A stretch of 7,037 bases of DNA from Nitrospirota bacterium (GTDB lineage Bacteria; Nitrospinota; Nitrospinia; Nitrospinales; Nitrospinaceae): positions 1-7,037 of the forward strand of contig QIDN01000215.1 of NCBI GenBank assembly GCA_003229345.1, in the 5' to 3' direction. Positions 1-5,400 of the stretch are shown piece after piece. Positions within the stretch are counted from its first letter, which is position 1. Each line of letters begins with the position of its first letter. The notes beneath the pieces are model-generated. The model searched no databases, was not told the DNA's origin, and was given only the letters and a program-made list of their open reading frames with translations. Position numbers and translations under genes: made by a program.

Positions 1-1749
1 CGCTCCAGACTCCAGTTCCGATAGGGCTTCGAGGCGCGCCGATTTAAAATCGAGGCGGCCCACATCCGCTTTCAAGAGTGATTCCAACTGAGTTTCAAGG
101 CGCGGTAGAATTCCAGTCTCGGCATCGTTGAACAATTCCAGCACGCTGTCCGGTTGCGACTCCAGCGCCAGGGTCAGCGCCGGAACATTCACACTGATTG
201 TATCATCGCTTTCGGTTTTAATCCCCACTGAAGACAATTTTTTGAACAATTCACTGCCGCGGTTGGCAAACAGCGCTCCCAGCCCGTCGCGGATGGCCTG
301 CGCGGTTCGGGTGATTCCCAGCTCCGTGGTCGAAAATTTTTCAGTATTCACGCTGTTCAGTCCCAAAGACGGGGGGAGGGCATTGGAGGAGTCGACCGCT
401 TCCCGGCTGGCATCGAGCCTTTCGTTGGTACGAATGCCCGTTTGCGAATTTTCTGTTAATTCCTCACGAACCGATTGCAATTCGAAATCGCCCGCGAAAG
501 TTTGGGCGAACGCCAGGGAATCGTTGAGGGCGGTGATCGCGTCGTTGAGCCGCAGAAACAGCGATTGAATCTGATTGACTGCGGCGCTGGCGTCGGTTTC
601 CACGGTGACGCGAACGGTGTCGCCCACGCCGCCGCGAGCTTCCAGAGTGAGTCCTTCAAAAATATCCAAGAAAGTATTGGTGGCGCTGGTAAAGGTTTCG
701 TCGTCGATGGTGATTTCCGCATCGTTCCCGTCGACCACCAGATTGGTGCCGGAGGCGTTGATTTGCACTTCGTTCTGAATCAACTCCCCGTTGGCATCCA
801 ATTCGAAAAATCCCAGATTGAACAAAAGGCTGTCGGGGTCGCTCAAGGTGATGGCGGAGTTGTCACCGGTCTGGCTGGTCAACAACAGGCGGTTGTCTTG
901 AATGGTGGCGGTCACTTGATGGTCCTGCGTGCCGCCGTCCAGATGTTCGTTGCCGTTGACATCCTCCGCCGGGTCCAGCACACCGTTGCCGTTCTGGTCT
1001 TCGATGATGAAAATGCCCGAACCGTACTGACTGCCGCTGACTTGAATGGTTTCGATGATACCGTTGCCGTTGACGTCTTCCGCTTCGTCGAGCACGCCGT
1101 TGCCATTGACATCTTCGCCCCGGTTGATCTTGTCCTGGATGTCCGCCAGGGTGTCGGTCGCAAGGACATCGATTTCCACGCCGTTGATGCGGAAACTGCC
1201 GGTCAATCCCAGTGCCCCTGTTCCCTGTACGTCCGAGGCCAGCACACTGCGCGAGGCCACGGCGTCGATGGTGACATTGAAACGGGTCTCCTCGGCGGTG
1301 CTGTCTGCCGAAACCCGGAGCGCGCCGGAGTCGGACGATTTGGCGGTCAACAAATTGAACGCGTTGCCGAGGCGCAATTCTTCTACCTTGTCCAACAGCG
1401 CCTGCAAGCGGAGTTGGAGGTTGCCAATGTCATCCGTTTGCCGATTGGTGAGACGGGACGCGCCAACTTCGTCGACGATCGGGAAATGGCTGAGCTGAAA
1501 CCGGTCGGTCACAAAACGTCCGGCGGCGTTGACGCGGAAGGCCGAAAGCGGGCCTCGCAGATCGTCCACCTGCGGCACGCGATTGGAGACGAATACAAAG
1601 GAGTCGAACAACAGATCGGAAGGCGTCGGGCGGTCCGCGCCGAATTGGTTGATCTGCGCGCGGAAATCGTTCAGCGTGATGCCGTCCAACCGGTTGGATT
1701 TCGGGAACAGCGGCGGAATAAGATTGCCTGAGATGCCAAACGTCGTCAT
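1..1749 (-). CDS. fliD: Flagellar filament cap protein FliD (hook-associated protein 2), 3' end outside window
   Basis: The minus strand is open for 583 codons from ATG at 1749 to the left edge with no stop, so the C-terminus is missing. FliD caps the growing flagellar filament and folds exported flagellin into place. FliD-like blocks run in the family's order: a coiled-coil-prone helix near residues 108-127, a beta segment beginning ADSTAEETRFNVTID (148-162), a FliD-type 'DTLADIQDKIN' segment (199-209), 'IQDNRLLLTSQTGDNSAITL' (283-302), 'LFNLGF' (309-314), a beta block with 'FEGLTLEARGG' and 'TVRVTVETDASAAV', then 'LSSVGIKTESDDTISVNV' toward the left edge. Odd points: the usual GLxSGxD-type opening is not evident; instead about 100 unfamiliar residues precede the first coiled coil, and an EF-hand-like insertion lies at 213-274. 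The start is supported by CGGAGAG just upstream. Protein A lies 19 bp upstream and is probably cotranscribed. The FliD family call is firm; the N-terminal anomaly is read by eye. Confidence 0.88.
   Translation of the reverse strand, partial: MTTFGISGNLIPPLFPKSNRLDGITLNDFRAQINQFGADRPTPSDLLFDSFVFVSNRVPQVDDLRGPLSAFRVNAAGRFVTDRFQLSHFPIVDEVGASRLTNRQTDDIGNLQLRLQALLDKVEELRLGNAFNLLTAKSSDSGALRVSADSTAEETRFNVTIDAVASRSVLASDVQGTGALGLTGSFRINGVEIDVLATDTLADIQDKINRGEDVNGNGVLDEAEDVNGNGIIETIQVSGSQYGSGIFIIEDQNGNGVLDPAEDVNGNEHLDGGTQDHQVTATIQDNRLLLTSQTGDNSAITLSDPDSLLFNLGFFELDANGELIQNEVQINASGTNLVVDGNDAEITIDDETFTSATNTFLDIFEGLTLEARGGVGDTVRVTVETDASAAVNQIQSLFLRLNDAITALNDSLAFAQTFAGDFELQSVREELTENSQTGIRTNERLDASREAVDSSNALPPSLGLNSVNTEKFSTTELGITRTAQAIRDGLGALFANRGSELFKKLSSVGIKTESDDTISVNVPALTLALESQPDSVLELFNDAETGILPRLETQLESLLKADVGRLDFKSARLEALSELESGA
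928..1113 (-). other. EF-hand/dockerin-like calcium-loop insertion inside FliD
   Basis: FliD residues 213-274 hold four loops of the form D-x-N-x-N in two tandem pairs. Loop 1 (213-224) reads DVNGNGVLDEAE and loop 3 (251-262) DQNGNGVLDPAE. Both fit the 12-residue EF-hand loop: D at 1, N at 3 and 5, G at 6, Leu at 8, D at 9, E at 12. Loops 2 (from 225) and 4 (from 263) keep D-x-N-G-N but lack Glu at position 12. The two pairs are about 38 residues apart and separated by a short beta-prone stretch. In known proteins such loops bind calcium; binding here is inferred. Confidence 0.75.
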
Positions 1750-1753
1750 GTAG

Positions 1754-1760
1754 CTCTCCG
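1754..1760 (-). promoter_or_regulatory. Ribosome binding site of fliD
   Basis: On the minus strand CGGAGAG precedes the ATG at 1749, with GGAG six bases upstream of it. This fixes the fliD start and lies in the 19-bp gap after the protein A stop codon. The same short stretch (GCTCTCCG on the plus strand) recurs at the junction of the duplicated cassette near 5385-5392. Confidence 0.7.
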
Positions 1761-1768
1761 GATTTTCA

Positions 1769-3538
1769 TTAGATGAACCGGTCGATGTTTTGGCCGCGTT
1801 CGGTTAGCACAGTTTCCGGAGTACGCGGTTCCGGCGGTGCGGTGCGCTCCTCTTCTGGGCGTGTCACCCCTTCCGTCGCCTGCCGCTCTCTCACGCGGTC
1901 GAGCAGTTCCGCGCTCTCCGCTTCCAGGTTTTCAAATACCGCTGGCGGTGGCGGTGCGTTGTTTTGCACTTCGGTGATCGGCGCGCCTTCATCTTCGGTT
2001 ACTTCTTCCGGTGGTTCGATACGGTTATTGAACTCCTGTAAAAAATTCCGCAATTCGCGGTTGCCCCTCAGTGCCGGATCGGTTCCCATGTTGTCGCGGC
2101 GTAACGCCTGCGGATTTTCATCAAGCGCCGCCACGTTACTCGCTACCGGTGGCGCCACAGGAGCTATGACGTTCTCGAATGCGGGAGGTGGAGCGTTGAG
2201 TGGCTGCTGAGCCACGGCAGGAATATCTTCTGCCCGTGCTTCCAGTTGCACATTCGGGGTAAACGGCTCAGCCGGGTCCAGCTCGGGAAAAGCTGGGGCT
2301 TGCAAGACTTGGGTTTCCTGATCCTCCCCGAAAACCTGCCGGGTATCGACCAAAAAGGAGGTCTCGACATTTTGTCCTCCGGGGCCGGGGATGTCAGCCG
2401 GATCGCGTAGCGCATTGACGTCACGCGGTTCCGCCGCTGTTTCAACAGTGATCAGTGGCGCATTGACTCCAGTCAGCGCGGTGGCAGGAAGCAATATTTC
2501 CGTCTGCGGCTCAGGCGTATCGGGTCCAACGATGGCTCCCGCTTCCTCCAGTGCTTCATCGACCGTGTCGATGGCAACGAATGTGTCATCGTTGCCGGCG
2601 GTTGCCAAGTCCAGGGAGAGCGCCCGGCCTTGGCCTAAGTTCCGGGTTTCCTGGATATTGATTCCGGGGGGTTCCTCCTCAACATTGGGAATCGTGAGGA
2701 CATTCACACGGCCTTCCGTACGGGGGACAGGAGTATTTCTGCGGATTCCCAGTGTGTTCTCTGCCGACGCGTCTTCCGCAGGTTCCGGAACAACCCCATC
2801 GTCGGGTTCAACGGAAAGCGGACCACGAGGTGGTGGTGCAAAGGGAACAAATCGATTTTCGTTAATGGGCGTCGTTGCTTCATCCTGCTCCAGTGCAACC
2901 TCGGTTGCGGACGGAGCAGCCGCTACCGGAACGGGTGGCGGTTCCGTCGCAATTTGGTTTTCGATTCTCGATGCCGCTTCCTCACGCGTTTCACGTACCG
3001 CATTCTGCACCAGCGAAGTCGCCGGGTTGAGTCCCGGCGCGGCTACCGGGGTTGATGTCGGTGCTGTCGGTGGAGTTGTTGTCGGCGCGGGTCGTGATTC
3101 GATGGGATTCAGACCGGTGCGTGTACTTGATGCTTCCGCCCGGCGGCGCGTTTCCAACACGTTGAGAAAATTCTGCAGGCTCGCTCCTATTTCCTCGTCA
3201 GCCGCCGGAGCTTCCGCTCCAACATCGCGGCCTTGGATTTCGATGTCGAGGAGTTCGGGGACTGCGGGGTTCACTTCGATTTCGCCCGGTACGAGGTCTG
3301 CCGGTAACGGAACGGTTTCCCCGGAGGGTTGAACGGGAACAATCACTCGCGCATTGGCGGAGAGTGTGACACGGTCGATGCCGTCAGCGAGCGAACCGGG
3401 CAGCGGTATTTCATCCTCGGCCTGGCTTCCGATCGGGCGGGCCTCTTCGTCCTCCTCACGGTCAGGAGGATCCAACGCATCCGGTCTCTGCAGAAGCAGC
3501 GGATTGACCGGCGGAAATTGTTCTTCAAGATGCGGCAT
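1769..3538 (-). CDS. Protein A: long Pro/Ala/Glu-rich, probably disordered protein in the fliD operon, function unknown
   Basis: A 589-residue ORF from ATG at 3538 to TAA at 1769-1771. I do not recognise a family. It is rich in Pro, Ala, Glu, Thr and Asn, has almost no aromatic residues or Cys, and shows no signal peptide or membrane segment, so it is probably extended or disordered. An internal repeat is visible: NAPPPAFEN, and again NAPPPPAVFEN near residue 527. A helix-prone stretch, GNRELRNFLQEFNNRIEPPE, lies near 492-511. The extreme C-terminus TERGQNIDRFI is copied exactly in protein B. It sits where many genomes carry flaG, between flagellin and fliD, but lacks a FlaG-type C-terminal domain. 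Location and the sigma-28-type promoter upstream suggest a late flagellar accessory or secreted protein (inference). The ribosome site is weak (CGGAAAAATTTT before ATG). The long plus-strand reading frames opposite it look like shadows. Confidence 0.8.
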   Translation of the reverse strand: MPHLEEQFPPVNPLLLQRPDALDPPDREEDEEARPIGSQAEDEIPLPGSLADGIDRVTLSANARVIVPVQPSGETVPLPADLVPGEIEVNPAVPELLDIEIQGRDVGAEAPAADEEIGASLQNFLNVLETRRRAEASSTRTGLNPIESRPAPTTTPPTAPTSTPVAAPGLNPATSLVQNAVRETREEAASRIENQIATEPPPVPVAAAPSATEVALEQDEATTPINENRFVPFAPPPRGPLSVEPDDGVVPEPAEDASAENTLGIRRNTPVPRTEGRVNVLTIPNVEEEPPGINIQETRNLGQGRALSLDLATAGNDDTFVAIDTVDEALEEAGAIVGPDTPEPQTEILLPATALTGVNAPLITVETAAEPRDVNALRDPADIPGPGGQNVETSFLVDTRQVFGEDQETQVLQAPAFPELDPAEPFTPNVQLEARAEDIPAVAQQPLNAPPPAFENVIAPVAPPVASNVAALDENPQALRRDNMGTDPALRGNRELRNFLQEFNNRIEPPEEVTEDEGAPITEVQNNAPPPPAVFENLEAESAELLDRVRERQATEGVTRPEEERTAPPEPRTPETVLTERGQNIDRFI

Positions 3539-3559
3539 AAAATTTTTCCGTTTTAGCTT

Positions 3560-3594
3560 ACCCGTTTGTCGGGTTGTTGCCTCATTTAGGAGGC
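3560..3594 (-). repeat. Two small hairpins in the 5' leader of protein A
   Basis: Two inverted repeats lie between the protein A start and its promoter. ACCCG/CGGGT with a 5-nt loop spans 3560-3574, and GCCTC/GAGGC with a 6-nt loop spans 3579-3594. They would sit in the roughly 260-nt 5' leader of the protein A-fliD transcript. Neither has a U-run that would make it a convincing terminator. No equivalent is seen upstream of protein B. Confidence 0.4.
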
Positions 3595-3644
3595 GGTATT
3601 AAGAGAGCCCGAGATCCATCGAACAATAAATTTAAAAATCGCGT

Positions 3645-3671
3645 TCAAGTCTGTCCCTTTTCGTCCGATAA
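3645..3671 (+). promoter_or_regulatory. Sigma-28 (FliA-type) promoter for flagellin
   Basis: TCAAGTCT, an 11-bp spacer, then TCCGATAA. The enteric FliA consensus is TAAAGTTT-N11-GCCGATAA, so the -35 matches 6 of 8, the -10 matches 7 of 8 and the spacing is exact. It points right; the expected start near 3678 is about 360 nt upstream of the flagellin ATG. The duplicate at 6102-6128 is an exact consensus match at the aligned position, which supports this weaker copy. Confidence 0.75.
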
Positions 3672-3674
3672 CCT

Positions 3675-3818
3675 GCAAGAGGTTAATAGGCTCTTTTGCG
3701 ACCGGCACTTTGAAAAATTTTAAAAGCCCGAAAACAAAGGCTTTTAAAGAGGGCCGAAACGCCGGGGAAAACGGCTTCCGATTCAGGGAACAGCATTCCT
3801 GATATACGTATCGGCCTT
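3675..3818 (+). ncRNA. Structured, duplicated 5' leader of the flagellin transcript (copy A)
   Basis: This stretch starts at the expected rightward transcript start and can fold into a chain of helices. They are GCAA-GAG/CTC-(TT)-TTGC (3675-3699), AAAAGCC/GGCTTTT around a 10-nt loop (3722-3745), and a closing helix 3750-3757 with 3811-3818 around two hairpins (GCCG/CGGC near 3761-3775, AGGGA/UUCCU 3785-3800). The last would make a three-way junction. Copy B (6132-6271) keeps most helices despite many changes: GAG/CTC becomes GAA/TTC, and two G-C pairs correspond to G-U pairs. The wobbles would be A-C mismatches in the antisense RNA, favouring a plus-strand RNA. No known riboswitch class was recognised. 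The outer ends overlap promoter elements, so part of the conservation may come from those. Confidence 0.5.
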
Positions 3819-3834
3819 ATTTCCTGAGACTTGA
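3808..3834 (-). promoter_or_regulatory. Sigma-28 (FliA-type) promoter for the protein A-fliD operon
   Basis: On the minus strand: TCAAGTCT, an 11-bp spacer, then GCCGATAC. This is 6 of 8 at -35 and 7 of 8 at -10 against the FliA consensus. It points left, with an expected start near 3801, about 260 nt before the protein A ATG. Its -35 is identical to that of the facing promoter at 3645-3671, and it is conserved in the duplicate at 6261-6287. Confidence 0.72.
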
Positions 3835-3915
3835 GTGGTTTTTTGAGGTTTTTTGTGTTTTTAAGCTATTGAATTTAAAGGGATTATTTTTCATTCAAAA
3901 GGGTCGTGGAGTGGA

Positions 3916-3944
3916 TTGACAAGACCTCTTTCGGCTCTTATCTT
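3916..3944 (+). promoter_or_regulatory. Candidate sigma-70 promoter upstream of flagellin
   Basis: A perfect TTGACA, a 17-bp spacer and TATCTT (4 of 6 against TATAAT). It would start transcription near 3951, giving a leader of about 90 nt before the flagellin ATG. That is much shorter than from the sigma-28 promoter, and would bypass the structured leader. It has no counterpart in the duplicated region. A single match of this strength can arise by chance. Confidence 0.4.
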
Positions 3945-3965
3945 GGGAATAAGAACTTTTTATCC

Positions 3966-4020
3966 GTGTCGCCCTTTCCTTCGACAAGCTCAGAACAGGC
4001 TAATCGGCTCAGGGTGACAC
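3966..4020. repeat. Small palindromic dispersed-repeat-like element
   Basis: The outer arms GTGTCGCCCT (3966-3975) and AGGGTGACAC (4011-4020) are inverted repeats matching at 9 of 10 positions. The inside begins CCTTCGACAAGCTCAG, which resembles a short intergenic repeat (CCTTCGACAAGCTCAGGGTGAC-like) seen in many bacterial genomes. Here that form appears interrupted by 19 bp ending in a second GCTCAG. It lies directly upstream of the flagellin ribosome site and would be in its leader. Family assignment is from memory and unverified. Confidence 0.45.
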
Positions 4021-4028
4021 TGATTTAC

Positions 4029-4032
4029 GGAG
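4029..4032 (+). promoter_or_regulatory. Ribosome binding site of flagellin
   Basis: GGAG lies seven bases before the ATG at 4040, within ACGGAGAACGG. It selects 4040 over the in-window upstream ATG at 3906, which belongs to a different frame without flagellin similarity. Confidence 0.75.
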
Positions 4033-4039
4033 AACGGTT

Positions 4040-4888
4040 ATGGTTGATTTTTTCAATCCGGCGATCACATCACGATTGCTCAACAGCATCACCCGCAACC
4101 AGTCGGGTTTGCAAAATAGCGTGTCCAAGGTGGCGTCGGGCAATCGGTTGATCAATGCTGCGGTGGACCCGGCGGGTCTGGCGATTGCGGAGAAACTGCG
4201 TTCGGATCTGGCGGCGTTCCATCAGGCGATCCAGAATACGGAATCGGGTACCGGTGTCCTGAACGTGGCGGAATCGGGGTTGTCTTCGATTTCCGACTTG
4301 CTGATTCGCGGACGCGAACTGGCATCACAGGCCGCCAGCGGGACCCTCGGCAACAGCGGACGGCAGGCCATCAACCAGGAGTTTCAGCAGATTGTCGCAG
4401 AAATCGACCGCTTGTCGCAGTCGACTGAGTTCAACGGCCAGAATCTGTTGAACGGCGACCTCGCTCCGTCGGCGACTCCGGTGGAATTGCAAATTGGGAT
4501 CGGCGGGACGGCGAACGACCGCATCAGCCTCAACGTGATCGATGCCACCGATTCCACTACACTGGGCATCGCGGGCCTCGATCTATCCACGGCGGCGGGG
4601 GCGCAGGCGGCATTGGCTCCATTGGGTGCCGCTCAACAGACCGTGCTCGGCGCCCGCAGTAGCGCGGCGGCGCTGGCGGGTCGGTTGGAAAGCGTCGTAG
4701 CTTCCTCGCAGACTTCGTTTGTGGAAGTGACCGCCGCCCAGAGCCAAATCGCCGATGCCGACTTGGCGCAGGAGATATCCGATCTGGGCAACGCCCTGTT
4801 ACGTCTTGAAGTTTCGATCCGCGCGCTGGTCCTCCAGAACCGGGAAAGCGCCGACAATGTCGGACGCCTGCTGAATATCCGGGCCTGA
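4040..4888 (+). CDS. fliC: Flagellin (filament structural protein), short form
   Basis: A 282-residue flagellin, the exported subunit of the flagellar filament. The conserved N-terminal domain is clear: SGNRLINAAVDPAGLAIAEK (33-52), AIQNTESGTGVLNVAESGL (63-81), LLIRGRELASQAASGTL (87-103), then INQEFQQIVAEIDRLSQSTE followed by FNGQNLLNG (131-139). The C-terminal helical domain is also present: LGARSSAAALAGRLESVV (203-220) and IADADLAQEISDLGNALL (237-254), ending in VGRLLNIRA. Only about 60 residues separate the two, so the variable surface domains (D2/D3) are essentially absent and the filament would be smooth. The last 30 residues diverge from the usual 'AQANQ-P--VL-LL' ending, and AVDPAGLAIA replaces the more common AADDAAGLAIS. 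Transcription probably starts at the sigma-28 promoter at 3645-3671, with a possible second start from the sigma-70-like promoter at 3916. No strong terminator follows. Confidence 0.95.
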   Translation: MVDFFNPAITSRLLNSITRNQSGLQNSVSKVASGNRLINAAVDPAGLAIAEKLRSDLAAFHQAIQNTESGTGVLNVAESGLSSISDLLIRGRELASQAASGTLGNSGRQAINQEFQQIVAEIDRLSQSTEFNGQNLLNGDLAPSATPVELQIGIGGTANDRISLNVIDATDSTTLGIAGLDLSTAAGAQAALAPLGAAQQTVLGARSSAAALAGRLESVVASSQTSFVEVTAAQSQIADADLAQEISDLGNALLRLEVSIRALVLQNRESADNVGRLLNIRA

Positions 4889-4991
4889 AGCGGCGAACTG
4901 CTCCGCGAGGTCCGATTGTGGACAGGGCGAATTTTAAGATCATGGCTGGCGAAAATAACCTTCCAATCGCGTCTCAACGCCTGAGCGAGTT

Positions 4992-5014
4992 CCCCCCTCC
5001 GGGCAGGAGGCGGG
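4992..5014. repeat. GC-rich hairpin between flagellin and the 66-residue gene
   Basis: CCCCTCC pairs with GGAGG-C-GGG around a 5-nt GGGCA loop, giving about eight base pairs with one bulge. It lies about 100 bp after the flagellin stop. No U-run follows on either strand, so it is at best a weak transcription or mRNA-stability stop. Nothing else recognisable is seen in 4889-5096. Confidence 0.3.
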
Positions 5015-5108
5015 AAAATTGGCCTTGACCCTCCCCCCTCGAAATGATAGTAAAAAGGCCTTCTAGAGCATGTTTAACCACAGCCCAACCGTATTTGGAG
5101 ATATTGAA

Positions 5109-5309
5109 ATGGAAGTGAATACCATCAAGTTGGAAATCCGCAAGCACCACGTCACCCCGGGGCTCAACGTTCTGGATCTGGTAATCGACGCCAACGGCGA
5201 GAAGATCGTCAAGCAGACCCAGCATAAAGATACCGATATGGCCTACAAGAAATTCGTCGAGGATATCATCAAGGTGGCCAAGGAATTGGCCAACGCGCGG
5301 ATCGAATGA
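5109..5309 (+). CDS. Small conserved-looking hypothetical protein (66 aa)
   Basis: I do not recognise the family. The ATG at 5109 is preferred over an in-frame ATG at 5070 because GGAG at 5097-5100 sits eight bases before it, while the upstream ATG has no ribosome site. The protein starts MEVNTIKLEIRK and has a beta-strand-like first half (LEIRKHHVTPGLNVLDLVID) and a helical second half (DMAYKKFVEDIIKVAKELAN). It is Lys-rich, soluble-looking, and has no signal or membrane segment. A weak TTGACC-type promoter lies near 5024-5053. It follows the flagellin by 220 bp on the same strand. A run of seven to eight Ts directly follows the stop, where the activator-gene fragment begins. A small flagellar or regulatory protein is possible but unsupported. 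Confidence 0.6.
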   Translation: MEVNTIKLEIRKHHVTPGLNVLDLVIDANGEKIVKQTQHKDTDMAYKKFVEDIIKVAKELANARIE

Positions 5310-5312
5310 TTT

Positions 5313-5386
5313 TTTTTCAGGTTGACCCCTTCCTCCGGCATGCCGATGTAATGGGCGTGATTCCGCGACTTGCGGATGAACTCCGC
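5313..5386 (-). pseudogene. 74-bp fragment of a sigma-54 activator (FleQ-like) gene
   Basis: This matches 6777-6850, inside the activator gene at the right end of the window, at 70 of 74 bases without gaps and in the same orientation. Read on the minus strand it encodes EFIRKSRNHAHYIGMPEEGV and on to NLKK, identical in protein to the activator linker. All four differences fall in third codon positions and are synonymous (Arg, Asn, His, His). There is no start or flanking activator sequence, so it is a relic. It begins four bases after the 66-residue gene's stop and ends at the GCTCTCCG junction with the protein B cassette. Confidence 0.9.
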
Positions 5387-5400
5387 TCTCCGGGTTGTCA

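Noticed and set aside
475..1731. 418-codon open frame on the plus strand
   Set aside because: It lies wholly opposite the fliD frame, which has FliD-family sequence, a ribosome site and an intact reading frame. The plus-strand translation has no recognisable family and reads as an antisense shadow.
2391..3332. 313-codon Ser/Gly-rich frame on the plus strand
   Set aside because: It is the complement of the Pro/Ala/Thr-rich protein A. Its composition is what the opposite frame of such DNA gives, and it has no ribosome site. The MPHLE frame is the one conserved between the two copies.
1769..3538. Protein A as FlaG, FliK or another named flagellar protein
   Set aside because: Position and composition invite these names, but no FlaG C-terminal domain or FliK substrate-switch domain can be seen, so it is left unnamed.
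3675..3818. Cyclic-di-GMP (GEMM) or other known riboswitch in the flagellin leader
   Set aside because: A flagellar leader made this worth testing, but the characteristic conserved core of GEMM-I is not present and no other class was recognised.
5070..5108. Upstream start adding 13 residues to the 66-residue protein
   Set aside because: There is no ribosome site before 5070, while GGAG sits at a good distance from 5109.
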